64,000 nt of DNA from Clostridium peptidivorans. GTDB taxonomy: Bacteria; Bacillota; Clostridia; Clostridiales; Clostridiaceae. This document shows positions 24,711 through 34,362 of the stretch, piece by piece. The position numbers were made by a program, and so were the translations under genes. Location of the stretch: contig NZ_OAOD01000009.1 in assembly GCF_900205925.1 (NCBI RefSeq), forward strand, positions 62,001 to 126,000. Direction: 5' to 3'. Every line of letters starts with the position of its first letter. Position 1 is the stretch's first letter. The notes beneath the pieces were generated by a model. The model was not told the DNA's origin. It ran no database searches and was given only the letters and a program-made list of their open reading frames with translations.

Positions 24711-25349
24711 TTAACTAACTTTATAGGAATATAAATATACTCCTAAATCTGATGGTCCATTTATAGTGTTAATGTTGATTTGCTTTTCACCCATTCTTTT
24801 AAAGCCATTATTATCATAAAACCCATAATTACATTTTGTATCTGTAAATAGATATAAACTTCTAACAGCCTTACGTTTACAAAAGTCTAAATAATTATTC
24901 ACAAGCTTTTTACCAATACCTTTACCTCGGCATTTTTCGTCAACTATAAAAAGTACTACCTCCCCGTCAAAATTATCATTACATTCCTTAATTAAATTAG
25001 AATAGGCATTGGTAACTTTTTTGAAGTCTAGTAAGGGTTCTTTATCTTTTTTATTAGTAAATAAAACTTTTACCCAACATACAAGTAAAGACCAGATGTT
25101 ATCTGCATTTTTTACAAAATTGCTTTTCTTGTTTGTCTTTCCAAATAATATGCCCATAATTTCTCCATTTTCTTCTATGACTTGAGTATAATCTTGTTCA
25201 AGAAGACAGCTTCTTATATAAATTTCTAAAATAATATCTAAAACTTTTGAATTTGAAGTATATTGCTTAAATTTAAATGCCTCATTAATAAGTTCTTTTA
25301 CTCTACTATAATCACTTTTTCTAATCTCTCTGTAAATTAAACTACTCAT
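24711..25349 (-). CDS. GNAT family N-acetyltransferase
   Basis: 212 residues; DEKCRGKGIGKKLVNNYLDF is the acetyl-CoA loop and YGFYDNNGFKRMGEKQI the C-terminal motif. GGAGGG lies before ATG 25349. Stands alone beside a MerR regulator of the same orientation; the two are separated by a terminator. Confidence 0.9.
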   Translation of the reverse strand: MSSLIYREIRKSDYSRVKELINEAFKFKQYTSNSKVLDIILEIYIRSCLLEQDYTQVIEENGEIMGILFGKTNKKSNFVKNADNIWSLLVCWVKVLFTNKKDKEPLLDFKKVTNAYSNLIKECNDNFDGEVVLFIVDEKCRGKGIGKKLVNNYLDFCKRKAVRSLYLFTDTKCNYGFYDNNGFKRMGEKQININTINGPSDLGVYLYSYKVS

Positions 25350-25431
25350 TTAAAACCCTCCAGTTATTTTCAATTAATATTTGTTTATTAAGTAAACATA
25401 TCAAAAGCATTTTTACTTTAGTTGAACCCTC

Positions 25432-25464
25432 AAAAAAATAATAAACCCTGGAGTAACTCCAAGG
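25432..25464 (-). terminator. Terminator after merR-type gene
   Basis: CCTTGGAGT TA CTCCAGGG on the minus strand followed by TTTATTATTTTTTT. Confidence 0.75.
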
Positions 25465-25524
25465 TCAATAGTTTTAAGTTTTATTTTATAAAAATTTTTT
25501 ATTACTATATTATGATAAATTAAT

Positions 25525-26322
25525 TTATATAGGAATCCACATTTCATAATAATCTATAGAAGCATTTTCAACAGATTCAAAAGCTATTGCTCTAGCTAAA
25601 ATATCATCATTCACTTGGATATTATTATCACTTAGATAGTCCTTCAGTTCAGCCAGATCATCTGCTTTAATATCATTTTCAGCTTTAATAACTGTGTATA
25701 TACATTTTCTTTTGCTGAATTTATTACAATTACTACCTAGCATTATATGTTCGGCATCATTAGTAATTATTCCACTAATAGCATATTTCATGTTTTCACC
25801 TAACTTTATTTCATCAAAACAATGATTATCTAAAATAACAGAATATCTAATTGAGACCATATTAGCATCAGGATTAAATTCCTTTAAAATATTAATCATA
25901 TTTTCATCTAGTTCATAGTTCTCAACTTTGTATATAAACAAAGGGCTTTCTATAACTTTAAATTTATTTATATAATTCATAGCCTTATTAAAGTCTTCTT
26001 TATATTCAACAATAGTATTTTTAATTTTTTCTAGTTTTTTTATTTTATTATCTATTACATTTTCCTGATTTTTAAAAATATTATTTATTTCACTTAAGGA
26101 TTTATGATATAGTATAAATTTTATATCTTCTAAAGGCATATCTAATTCTTTTAACGAAGTTAAGTATGATAATTTAACTATATCCTCTTCATCATAATAT
26201 CTATATCCATTAAGCTCATCTTTTTTAGGTTTTATTAATCCGAATTTATCATAATATCTTAAAGCATCTTTACTTATGTTGAAAAAGTTAGAAACCTCGC
26301 CAATTAAATATTTATTTTTCAT
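25525..26322 (-). CDS. MerR family transcriptional regulator
   Basis: 265 residues. The N-terminal winged helix IGEVSNFFNISKDALRYYDK and NGYRYYDEEDIVKLSYL are MerR signatures; a coiled coil at about 75-115 and a GyrI-like effector domain follow (BmrR/TipA type). It is divergent from the transporter/amidohydrolase pair at 26553, 230 bp away, which it may control. Confidence 0.88.
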   Translation of the reverse strand: MKNKYLIGEVSNFFNISKDALRYYDKFGLIKPKKDELNGYRYYDEEDIVKLSYLTSLKELDMPLEDIKFILYHKSLSEINNIFKNQENVIDNKIKKLEKIKNTIVEYKEDFNKAMNYINKFKVIESPLFIYKVENYELDENMINILKEFNPDANMVSIRYSVILDNHCFDEIKLGENMKYAISGIITNDAEHIMLGSNCNKFSKRKCIYTVIKAENDIKADDLAELKDYLSDNNIQVNDDILARAIAFESVENASIDYYEMWIPI

Positions 26323-26552
26323 TTTACCATCACCATTTCCAAAATTATCTTAACAAATTATAGCATATTCTTCTATATGAAAACTAGGCTACAAAGAATT
26401 TAAAGGAATAAAACAAAAATACAGCAAAGAAAGCAACCAAATGGTAAACAAGATTAGTAAACACAGCAACAAATATAAAATATTTTCACATATGTTATCT
26501 GATTTTCATAACATAGTATAAATGCAATATTAATGAAAAATAGGAGATAAAT

Positions 26553-27659
26553 ATGGGGAATCAAGAAAGAAAAGATTCAAATCTCAGTGAAAAAGCTAAA
26601 AGTCAAAGAGCTAAGTGGGAAAGAATTGAAATTGTAGGGCTTATATTAGTAGTAGCATCTTTGATAACTCTCTTATTTAAGCCAGATTCATTGTCAGGAT
26701 TATTTGACAAGATAACAAAGGAAGTTTTCTCAATTGTTGTTCCAATTTTTCTAACTGGTGAGGTTGGAATAGCTATCATTGTAAGTGTTATTTTAGGAAG
26801 AATTTTAGAGAGACTAGGGTTTACAGATGCTTTAATAAGGATATTTGTTCCTGTAATGAAACTATTTAAAATTAATCCATCGGTAATTATACCAAGCATA
26901 TACAATATATTAGGCGATATTAATGCAGCGGGCAAAATTGCTGGGCCTATTTTAACCAAAGCAAAAGCAACTAAAGCTGAACAAAAGATTGCAATAGCAA
27001 CAATGATACAATCACCACAATCCTTTGTTACTTTCGCAATTGGTCTTGTTGCTCTTTCTATATTTAATATTAATCCATTTCCTTTAATCATATTTAGCAT
27101 ATTTATTCCACTAATCATAATACCATTTATTTTATCAAAAACCATATATAAGGATACTAAATTGGTTGAGCTTGAAGAATTACCAAGATTTACCCCAAAT
27201 ACTAGAGTGCTTGAAACCTTATTCAGTTCAGCAAGAGAGGGAGCAGAACTTTTATTTCTAGTGATTATCCCAGCAGTTGCAGCAGTTTTTACTGTAATTG
27301 GATTTTTAGATTATTTGGGAATTTGGAAGTCAATTGAAAGTGGATTAAGTTCAATATTACTAATATTAAACATTGAACCTAAAACAGGTATTGTATCTAT
27401 ACTTGCAAGCCCAACCCTTGCAATGGCACAGCTTACTGAAATTAAAGCTGCCTTAGATCCTCGTCTTGTGGTTGGATCATTTGTACTAGCAAACTCTGGA
27501 TTGCCTCTTTCAGTAATTTTTGGTCAAATTCCAATTACATGGGCTGATATTTCTGATTTAAATGAAAAAGAGGCTTTAAATGCAGCAATTATTGGGTCTG
27601 CAATAAGACTTATAAGTGCATTCTTAATAGCACTACTTTTGACTCCACTAATTTCATAA
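26553..27659 (+). CDS. Nucleoside-recognition (Gate) domain membrane protein, YjiH-like
   Basis: 368 residues with about 9-10 membrane segments. GAP-rich blocks such as GDINAAGKIAGPILTKAKAT and SILASPTLAMAQLTEIKAAL belong to the Gate/nucleoside-recognition family. It lies 12 bp upstream of an amidohydrolase gene, so it may move that enzyme's substrate or product. RBS AGGAG. Confidence 0.82.
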   Translation: MGNQERKDSNLSEKAKSQRAKWERIEIVGLILVVASLITLLFKPDSLSGLFDKITKEVFSIVVPIFLTGEVGIAIIVSVILGRILERLGFTDALIRIFVPVMKLFKINPSVIIPSIYNILGDINAAGKIAGPILTKAKATKAEQKIAIATMIQSPQSFVTFAIGLVALSIFNINPFPLIIFSIFIPLIIIPFILSKTIYKDTKLVELEELPRFTPNTRVLETLFSSAREGAELLFLVIIPAVAAVFTVIGFLDYLGIWKSIESGLSSILLILNIEPKTGIVSILASPTLAMAQLTEIKAALDPRLVVGSFVLANSGLPLSVIFGQIPITWADISDLNEKEALNAAIIGSAIRLISAFLIALLLTPLIS

Positions 27660-27671
27660 AAGGAGGAGTAT

Positions 27672-28889
27672 ATGGCAGAAAGTTATATAGTAAGGTCAGG
27701 GAAGTTAGTTACAGTTAGCGACTTAGGCACAATATATGATGGGGCAATGGTTATATCTGATGGTAAAATAAAGGATATAGGGGGATGGAATGTAATTAAA
27801 GATACTTATAAGGATTTAAAGGTTTTTGATTACAGTAATTATGTTATTACACCATCTCTAGTTGATTGTCATACACACATTCTTGAATATGCTCCAGGAT
27901 CAATATATCCAGTAACAGAAGCTACACATTTAATGGGAGGGGAGTCTCTATTACTTCATACATTATCCAGTGGTATAACTGCAATAGGAGAACAAATTTG
28001 TGGTCATCCTGAGTGTAATTTAAAGTTTAGTGATTATAAAAAATATATCTCCAATTTACCAATTAATATTTCTTTTTCATTAAATAGTATATCAATTGGT
28101 TTTGACCATATAGTTCATTTTACAGCTATAACTGGATCAAAGGCTGTAGAGTTTGAAATGCTGACAAATGAATACATCTTGGGGCAAATGTCAGAACTTA
28201 ATGAATATCCTGGAGAAAATATTTTTATTAATGCAACTCCTGCTAATTTAAAGGATGGAATAGTACCGAGAGCAGGGGAGATAATATATTCATGTAATCA
28301 GCTAAAAGAGATAGTTCGGATTTTCCATAATAAAAACAAGAAAATAGGCACACATGTAGCAGGCAGTGAGGGGATAAAAATGGCTCTTGAGGCTGGATTT
28401 GATGTGCTTCACCATGCCCATGGAATAACTCCAGAGCTTACTCAAATAGCATCAAAGCAAAATACATTAATTGTTGCAACACCGCTAGGAGGAACTCATC
28501 TTCCGCCAAATTCTAAAGAGGATATAGAAAATCTTGTAGTAAGCAATGTAACTGTATCAATAGCAACGGATTCATATCTTCCCCCCTCAAATAAAGCACC
28601 ATGGCTAAATTTTGATGATGATAAACTTAAAGGCCCAGAAACTTTAATGAAACTTTCAAGTGCTTCCATGAAGCTTTTACATGAAAAGGGTATGAATGAA
28701 AATGAGATACTTAAATTAATCACTTTAAATGGTGCAAAGGTCCTTGGAAAAGATAAATATTTTGGAAGTCTTCAAAAGGGAATGGAAGCAAACTTTATAG
28801 TTGCAAATGGGGTACCAGGAATTGAAATTGATGATACTGAGGATATTAGAGAGGTGTTTTTTAAAGGGGACAGAGTTATTAAGAAATAA
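27672..28889 (+). CDS. Amidohydrolase family protein (imidazolonepropionase-like)
   Basis: 405 residues of the metal-dependent TIM-barrel amidohydrolase superfamily: VDCHTHILE (metal-binding HxH), later His in GTHVAGS and HHAHGI, and the Asp in ATDSYLPPSN. The C-terminal part, FGSLQKGMEANFIVANG, closes the small beta domain. AGGAGGAG precedes ATG. Co-transcribed with the Gate-domain transporter. Substrate likely a cyclic amide or amidine; not resolvable here. Confidence 0.88.
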   Translation: MAESYIVRSGKLVTVSDLGTIYDGAMVISDGKIKDIGGWNVIKDTYKDLKVFDYSNYVITPSLVDCHTHILEYAPGSIYPVTEATHLMGGESLLLHTLSSGITAIGEQICGHPECNLKFSDYKKYISNLPINISFSLNSISIGFDHIVHFTAITGSKAVEFEMLTNEYILGQMSELNEYPGENIFINATPANLKDGIVPRAGEIIYSCNQLKEIVRIFHNKNKKIGTHVAGSEGIKMALEAGFDVLHHAHGITPELTQIASKQNTLIVATPLGGTHLPPNSKEDIENLVVSNVTVSIATDSYLPPSNKAPWLNFDDDKLKGPETLMKLSSASMKLLHEKGMNENEILKLITLNGAKVLGKDKYFGSLQKGMEANFIVANGVPGIEIDDTEDIREVFFKGDRVIKK

Positions 28890-28896
28890 TTAATAA

Positions 28897-28937
28897 GGCC
28901 TGCTGCTTCTTTTAATGAAGCTGGTGGGCTTTTTTAA
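28897..28937 (+). terminator. Rho-independent terminator
   Basis: AGGCCTGCTGCTTC pairs imperfectly with GAAGCTGGTGGGCTT, followed by TTTTT. Confidence 0.8.
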
Positions 28938-29061
28938 TATATAAACTTTTTAAAATAACTATTGAAAAAAATTCTATTTACTATACACTATTAATTATTG
29001 CTGTGTAAGATAAACTTATCTAGTTAAAATTATCTACTTGGAATTTGGGGGCAAGTATACT

Positions 29062-30150
29062 ATGTTTACTCAACTATTTATAAATTCATGTATTTTGATA
29101 ACCTTTATTAGCATATTTCAAAATTTTGCCATGAAAAAAGATATAAACCAAAATTCGTCAATACCTTTAAGGATTCTAATCGGAACTTATGCAGGCTTAT
29201 TAGGGATTTTGCTAATGTTATTTAGTATACAAGTTACTCCTTCAATAATAACTGATTTTCGTGCCTTGCCAATTCTCTTATCTGCCCTTTATGGAGGGTT
29301 TTTACCTACAATTATAGCATCACTAATAATGGGGACTTTTCGTATTTTACATTTCGGCCTTTCTAACACATCTATAATTGCACTAATAGTTATTTTACTA
29401 ATGGGAATTGGATTCAGTGCTATCAATTTAATAAAAGTAGAAAGAAAAAGTAAATGGATTTATTCCATTATATGTTCACTAATATTAAACTCTATTTCAA
29501 TGATAATTCTTATTAAAGATCCAATATTTCTATTTAAAGTTTTTACTGTATACAGTATTAGTACAGTGCTTATGTCATATTTTATATTCAAATTTACAGA
29601 GTATTTAAGTGAATCTGTCCAATTATATAAAAAATTAAAAAGTGAAGCGACCATAGACTTTTTAACTGGTTTAAATAATGTAAGACAGTTTGATAATATG
29701 TTTAATATTGTGGCTCAACAGATAATAAGAAATGACGAAAATTTATCGTTATTATTTTTAGATATTGACTATTTCAAAAAAATTAATGATACATATGGAC
29801 ATAGCTGCGGGGATATTGTATTAAGAGATTTAGCTGTAATTTTACTTAATACATGTAGGGTTTATGATATAATATCTCGTAATGGGGGCGAAGAATTTTC
29901 TGTGCTTCTATTGAATTGCCCAGCTGCTCATGCCTTGGAAGTTGCAGAGAGAATAAGAAAAAACGTTGAAAGTAGCAAGTTTCATATTTCTGATAAAGTT
30001 AATATTAATATAACAATTTCCATAGGAATTTCAACATATCCGAATATAACTAATAATATAGATAGTCTTCTTGAACATGCCGATACTGCATTATATGAAG
30101 CTAAAAGGGCAGGTAGAAATAAAGTAGTCTTATATAATAGCAAAGATTAG
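29062..30150 (+). CDS. Membrane diguanylate cyclase (5TM-LYT plus GGDEF)
   Basis: 362 residues. Five or six membrane helices (about 1-180) of the LytS-like 5TMR-5TM type are followed by a GGDEF domain with DYFKKINDTYGHSCGDIVL and an intact active-site GGEEF. An RxxD product-inhibition site (RVYD) stands five residues before it. It should make c-di-GMP from GTP at the membrane. ATG 29062 follows GGGGG; a TTG at 29038 would add eight residues. Confidence 0.93.
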   Translation: MFTQLFINSCILITFISIFQNFAMKKDINQNSSIPLRILIGTYAGLLGILLMLFSIQVTPSIITDFRALPILLSALYGGFLPTIIASLIMGTFRILHFGLSNTSIIALIVILLMGIGFSAINLIKVERKSKWIYSIICSLILNSISMIILIKDPIFLFKVFTVYSISTVLMSYFIFKFTEYLSESVQLYKKLKSEATIDFLTGLNNVRQFDNMFNIVAQQIIRNDENLSLLFLDIDYFKKINDTYGHSCGDIVLRDLAVILLNTCRVYDIISRNGGEEFSVLLLNCPAAHALEVAERIRKNVESSKFHISDKVNINITISIGISTYPNITNNIDSLLEHADTALYEAKRAGRNKVVLYNSKD

Positions 30151-30201
30151 TTTAATTAGGATTTGAAAGAGGAAGCTTATAAACATTTTATGAATAAATA
30201 A

Positions 30202-30232
30202 GCCTACGCTCACTTATAGCGTAGGCTTTCAA
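30202..30232. terminator. Bidirectional terminator
   Basis: AAGCCTACGCT/AGCGTAGGCTT between the convergent cyclase and azoreductase genes. Confidence 0.85.
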
Positions 30233-30253
30233 TTTTTAGTTATTATTAGCTAA

Positions 30254-30859
30254 TTAAAAATTCCTTGCTGTTATTTTAGCAACCATTACGGCTTTTTCAA
30301 CAATAGCATAAACATCATTTCCAACAACATCTAAGGCATCAGCCGATATGGTTGTAAAATCAGTTATCCCCAAGAAAGCAAACATTGTTTTTAAATATCT
30401 ATCACCCATTTCAAAGGATACATAGGGTTCAGCGTCATAATTTCCACCTCTTGAAGTAATGTTAATTGCTTTTTTACCTGTGCATAATCCTACAGGGCCT
30501 GATTCAGTATATTTAAATGTGATTCCAGTAACAGAAATATAATCAATATAAGCTTTTAGGATAGCTGGAACGCTTAAGTTCCATAATGGTTCTGCAATTA
30601 CATACTTATCCGCCTCTAAAAATTGATATGCATACTTTAATATTGGATGATCTTTATCTATTCCTTCTTCAGGTTTCTTTACAGCGTCAAGGTTTCCCTT
30701 TGGAAGAAAATCTATTCCTTCATTATACAAATCCAATGTAATAATCTCATCTTCTGGATGAGCCTCTTTATATGTTTCAATAAAGATATCAGAAATCTTA
30801 AATGTTCTAGAAAGTCCATCTGACTTTGCATTTGCTTTAATATACAATACTTTACTCAT
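30254..30859 (-). CDS. FMN-dependent NADH-azoreductase, copy 1
   Basis: 201 residues of the AzoR/NQO flavodoxin-like family: MSKVLYIKANAK at the N terminus, the flavin loop AEPLWNLSVPAILKAYIDYI and the block TFKYTESGPVGLCTGKKA. Reduces quinones and azo compounds with NAD(P)H. A paralogue, roughly three quarters identical by eye, is at 59309. GGAGG before ATG. Confidence 0.92.
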   Translation of the reverse strand: MSKVLYIKANAKSDGLSRTFKISDIFIETYKEAHPEDEIITLDLYNEGIDFLPKGNLDAVKKPEEGIDKDHPILKYAYQFLEADKYVIAEPLWNLSVPAILKAYIDYISVTGITFKYTESGPVGLCTGKKAINITSRGGNYDAEPYVSFEMGDRYLKTMFAFLGITDFTTISADALDVVGNDVYAIVEKAVMVAKITARNF

Positions 30860-31141
30860 ATTTTACCTCCAACTTATTTAATTAGGCGTTATTAAGCTTT
30901 CTTAATTAGTATTGGTGAATATATTTTTAATATCCATTTGAAATTATTGCAATATAAAACCAATAGGGTAACAATATGTAAAATGACTATAGGTAAAAGG
31001 ATAATTCTCATATTAGAGATTATGAATAGTTTTATAAAGTTTAAAGTATGAAATTTATTTTGATAATAGGAAAGTGTTAGGATAAAATGTATATATAGGA
31101 AATTTTATATTATTTTTTCAATAATGAAGGGATTGTGAAAC

Positions 31142-31540
31142 ATGGATTTTATAATAGATACATTATTTCAAATATTTTTTACGTTTTTTTGGGTAATTGG
31201 ACTGTTAGTAATTTTGATTAAGGAGAAGAATAAAAAGAAATATGCATTTTTAATATTTTTTTCCCCTCTACTTATGATTTGGACGGTTTATGCCTATGCA
31301 AATATACTAACGGCCCGTTTCCAAGATATTAGCTATTATATTAATAGTGATTATAGGACTACTAAAGGAAAGTGCAGCAATGTGAATGTTAAGTCAAAAG
31401 GGACAACTCCATCCTTTGTATTGGAGGAAGAGACTTACTATTATAATCCCTGGTTTAATAAGATTCAGGAAGAGAAGAACTATAGGGTAAAGTATCTTCC
31501 AAATAGTAAATATGTTATTGAATTAGAAGAATTAAAATGA
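31142..31540 (+). CDS. Membrane protein of unknown function (132 aa)
   Basis: Two membrane helices (about 5-25 and 32-52) and an extracytoplasmic or cytosolic beta-rich tail (RTTKGKCSNVNVKSKGTTPS to YVIELEELK). RBS AAGGGATT is weak. Family not recognised. Confidence 0.6.
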   Translation: MDFIIDTLFQIFFTFFWVIGLLVILIKEKNKKKYAFLIFFSPLLMIWTVYAYANILTARFQDISYYINSDYRTTKGKCSNVNVKSKGTTPSFVLEEETYYYNPWFNKIQEEKNYRVKYLPNSKYVIELEELK

Positions 31541-31669
31541 ATAAAGAAGCGGAGTTAACTAGTTGGACTGTATGAAACGACAATAGAGTCGGTTGTTGAA
31601 TAATTTGACATAAGAACATATGTTTGGTATTCTGTATCTGTGTAAATTTTACAAATTGGAGGGAAATAT

Positions 31670-32344
31670 ATGAATACAGAAATAAAGCATAAAAAGATTA
31701 TAGAAATTGTTCAAGATAAATTAACCTGTTCAGCACATAATTTAGACCATGTATTTAGAGTTTATAATCTTTGTTTATTACTTGCAAAATATGAGAAAGA
31801 TGTTAAGTTAGAAATCCTTATTCCATCAGCATTATTACATGATATTGCAAGGGTTGAAGAAAGCCAAGATAAAACGGGGGAAATTGACCATGCCGTTTTA
31901 GGCAGTGTGATTGCAGAGGATATATTAAGAAATTTAGAATATGAAGAAGATAAAATCGAGAAGATAAAGCACTGTATTATAACACATAGATTCAGAACTG
32001 GAAATGAACCTAATTCAATAGAAGCAAAAATACTCTTTGATTCAGATAAACTTGATGTTATAGGAGCAAGTGGAATTGCTCGTATTTTTATGTTAGCAGG
32101 ACAATTTGGACAAAGACTAACAGTAGATGAGACATTAAATGACTATCTCAAATCTAATACTGTTGAAAATGGAAGATTAAAAGATGTTTCAAAACATACG
32201 CCTTTAATTGAATACGAAGTAAAGTTGAAAAAAATCCCAGATAAATTATATACTCAAAAAGCAAAAGAAATCGGAAAAGAAAGACTTAATTTTATGGAGA
32301 AGTATTTTAACAGATTAAAATTAGAAATAGATTGCATGAAGTAA
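31670..32344 (+). CDS. HD domain phosphohydrolase
   Basis: 224 residues with the full metal-binding set: H in NLDHVFRVYNL, HD in ALLHDIARVEE, H in DHAVLGSVIAE and H in IITHRFR, plus a later D in FDSDKLDVIGA. Resembles the YedJ-type family that acts on nucleotides or similar phosphoesters. GGAGGG RBS. First gene of the type B array. Confidence 0.88.
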   Translation: MNTEIKHKKIIEIVQDKLTCSAHNLDHVFRVYNLCLLLAKYEKDVKLEILIPSALLHDIARVEESQDKTGEIDHAVLGSVIAEDILRNLEYEEDKIEKIKHCIITHRFRTGNEPNSIEAKILFDSDKLDVIGASGIARIFMLAGQFGQRLTVDETLNDYLKSNTVENGRLKDVSKHTPLIEYEVKLKKIPDKLYTQKAKEIGKERLNFMEKYFNRLKLEIDCMK

Positions 32345-32384
32345 AGTTTAAAGTATGTAAGATAGTTCGCCGCAGTAAATAATG

Positions 32385-32430
32385 CGACATATGGACAATA
32401 TAAACAACTCAATAAATAGTAATTTGTAGA
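32385..32430 (+). repeat. Type B-associated repeat, copy 1
   Basis: ACATATGGACAATATAAACA then ACTCAATAAATAGTAATTTG; nearly the same as at 37820-37862, which lies in front of a GNAT gene. Confidence 0.65.
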
Positions 32431-32442
32431 GAAGGTGAAGTC

Positions 32443-32499
32443 ATGAAGATATTTTTACGTATGCATCCAAAGAATCGCTTATCCTCTGTGCAACTATAA
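32443..32499 (+). CDS. Probable leader peptide (18 aa) of the MBL gene
   Basis: MKIFLRMHPKNRLSSVQL with RBS GAAGGTG. Its last codons lie in the 5' arm of a hairpin whose 3' arm covers the ribosome site of the MBL gene. See the regulatory feature at 32483. Confidence 0.6.
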   Translation: MKIFLRMHPKNRLSSVQL

Positions 32500-32519
32500 A
32501 TTAATATTGTACAGAGGAG
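32483..32519 (+). promoter_or_regulatory. Hairpin that can hide the MBL gene's ribosome binding site
   Basis: CCTCTGT (32483-32489) pairs with ACAGAGG (32511-32517); the latter overlaps GAGGAG, the Shine-Dalgarno of ATG 32530. The 5' arm is inside the leader ORF. A ribosome slowed on the leader would free the site, the layout of translational attenuators. Confidence 0.55.
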
Positions 32520-32529
32520 TGTATATTAA

Positions 32530-33345
32530 ATGAATAGATTAAATAAACCAGTTATTACGGAAGAAACAATCAAAGCAATGGAGGATATGTCATTTTTTAC
32601 TCATGCTAAGATTTTTGACGATTTGCTAATTGTTGCACAAAAACAAACAAATTGTTTTGTATTAAAGACAAGTGATGGGTTGATAGTAATAGACGCTATT
32701 TGGCCGGCAAAAAAAGCTTTTGAGGCAATAGTAGATGCGATTAGAGATGTAGGGTGGAATCCTGATACAATAAAAAAACTGGTTTTGACGCATGGACATG
32801 TTGATCATACAGGATGTGGGAGATGGTTTGTTGAAAAATATCATGTTGATACACATCTTTCTAAAGTGGATGATATTTTTTGGAAAGAACATCCAACAAA
32901 ACCTGATAGACCGGAAACGTGGAAAGATTACAAAATTGATGCTTATATTCAGGATGGTGATACCATAACATTAGGTGATAAAACAATATATGTCTACGGT
33001 ACTCCTGGTCATACTCCAGGAGGATTAAGTTACATATTCCCTGTAAAAGAAGATGGAGAAATACATATGGCAGCATTATGGGGAGGTACGACACCACCGT
33101 GGACAAAGAATGAAGTGAAACAATATCTCAAGTCATTGGATTACTTTATCAGTGAAGCAATGCGTAAAAAAGTAGATGTGGCTTTAAGCAATCATACAGC
33201 TGTAGATAATGGCTTGGAACGTATTATGTATTCAAAAACAAGAATGGACTATATGCCCAATATTTATATTATCGGGCAGGATGGATTTCAAAATTACTGT
33301 CAGGTATTTCGTACATTGAGTTATGAGATGCTGGAAAAATTATGA
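32530..33345 (+). CDS. MBL-fold metallo-hydrolase
   Basis: 271 residues with LTHGHVDHTGCG (the HxHxDH zinc motif), GTPGHTPGG (third His region) and a later SNHTAVDN. The N terminus, YFVLKT-like VLKTSDGLIVIDA, opens the fold. Could be a lactonase, glyoxalase II-like or beta-lactamase-superfamily enzyme; not resolvable. Start ATG 32530. It has an unusual leader (above). The boundary ACAAATTCCAATTTAAG follows 16 bp after the stop. Confidence 0.9.
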   Translation: MNRLNKPVITEETIKAMEDMSFFTHAKIFDDLLIVAQKQTNCFVLKTSDGLIVIDAIWPAKKAFEAIVDAIRDVGWNPDTIKKLVLTHGHVDHTGCGRWFVEKYHVDTHLSKVDDIFWKEHPTKPDRPETWKDYKIDAYIQDGDTITLGDKTIYVYGTPGHTPGGLSYIFPVKEDGEIHMAALWGGTTPPWTKNEVKQYLKSLDYFISEAMRKKVDVALSNHTAVDNGLERIMYSKTRMDYMPNIYIIGQDGFQNYCQVFRTLSYEMLEKL

Positions 33346-33361
33346 ACATAACACGAAGTCG

Positions 33362-33378
33362 ACAAATTCCAATTTAAG
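33362..33378 (+). repeat. Type B boundary site
   Basis: ACAAATTCCAATTTAAG, preceded by CACGAAGTCG as the sites at 40379 and 52530 are preceded by GCGAAGCCCG. Confidence 0.65.
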
Positions 33379-33418
33379 GTTAAGCATTATGAATAATAAT
33401 TTGAAAGGAAGTTTCATT

Positions 33419-33679
33419 ATGGGAGAATTATCAAAACTACCAAATATCGGAAGAGAAGTTGAAAGACAGTTAAATGAAGTGGGTATATTTACTTATGATG
33501 AATTAAAAAATATTGGTGCAGAACAAGCATGGCTGAAAATACAAGAAATTGATGTTTCTGCGTGTATTCATAGATTGTTAGCACTGGAAGGTGCAATTAA
33601 CGGTGTTAAGAAAACAGCGTTACCACAGGAACGTAAGGCAGACCTAAAAGATTTTTATAATTGGCATAAAGGTAAATAG
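33419..33679 (+). CDS. TfoX/Sxy C-terminal domain protein
   Basis: 86 residues, LSKLPNIGREVERQLNEVGI and CIHRLLALEGAINGVKK, the helix-hairpin-helix-like TfoX C-terminal domain standing alone. Full-length TfoX regulates competence; the stand-alone form is common in Firmicutes and of unknown role. ATG 33419 follows AAAGGAAG; ATG 33389 in the same frame lacks a good RBS. Confidence 0.88.
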   Translation: MGELSKLPNIGREVERQLNEVGIFTYDELKNIGAEQAWLKIQEIDVSACIHRLLALEGAINGVKKTALPQERKADLKDFYNWHKGK

Positions 33680-33738
33680 TAAATTTATATGCTAGTTAAT
33701 TAGCGTATTAATTTTAATAGAATAAGAGGGGAAAAATA

Positions 33739-34161
33739 ATGATTCAATCAGTTGTACATATTGCTTTAGTAGTAAAAGATTATGATGAAGCAATCGAGTT
33801 TTACACAAAAAAGCTTCATTTTACATTAATAGAAGACACATATCAACCCGAGCAAGAAAAAAGATGGGTAGTAGTATCTCCACCAGGTTCAAATGGAACA
33901 ACAATATTACTTGCAAGAGCATCTAAGCCAGAACAAGAGTCTTTTATAGGAAACCAAGCAGGGGGAAGAGTTTTTTTATTCTTAGGAACTGATGATTTTT
34001 GGCGTGATTATAATGAAATGAGAAAAATAGGAATAGAATTTGTTAGAGAACCTAAAGAACAGAATTATGGAACGGTTGCAGTATTTAAAGATTTATATGG
34101 AAATTTATGGGATTTGATTGAGTTCAATGAAGATCATCCGATGTTCAAAAGAGTTAAATAA
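33739..34161 (+). CDS. VOC/glyoxalase family protein
   Basis: 140 residues in two babb modules: HIALVVKDYDEAIEFYTKKL at the N terminus and FKDLYGNLWDLIEF at the C terminus carry the metal-ligand positions (H and E). Family includes glyoxalases and antibiotic-binding proteins. RBS GAGGGG. Single-gene unit. Confidence 0.9.
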   Translation: MIQSVVHIALVVKDYDEAIEFYTKKLHFTLIEDTYQPEQEKRWVVVSPPGSNGTTILLARASKPEQESFIGNQAGGRVFLFLGTDDFWRDYNEMRKIGIEFVREPKEQNYGTVAVFKDLYGNLWDLIEFNEDHPMFKRVK

Positions 34162-34357
34162 ATTTATTTTTATTACACGCAAAAGCGAAGATGAATATGA
34201 AAATATAATACCATTACCTAATATTGCAAAATATAAGAGGGATTTAGTACCTTGTATCAAAGAAGCTTTATTAAAAGCAGATACAGAAATATATAAGAAT
34301 AGTATGCAGACATTAGTGTATAAAGATATCAGGTCTGCGTTACAGAAGATAAAATAA
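34118..34357 (+). pseudogene. Possible C-terminal gene fragment
   Basis: The frame that continues past the VOC stop reads FIFITRKSEDEYENIIPL to RSALQKIK, protein-like but without its own RBS; its TTG lies inside the VOC gene. A GCAAAAGCGAAG hairpin-like sequence at about 34178 suggests a fused boundary. Family not recognised. Confidence 0.35.
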
Positions 34358-34362
34358 GAGGT

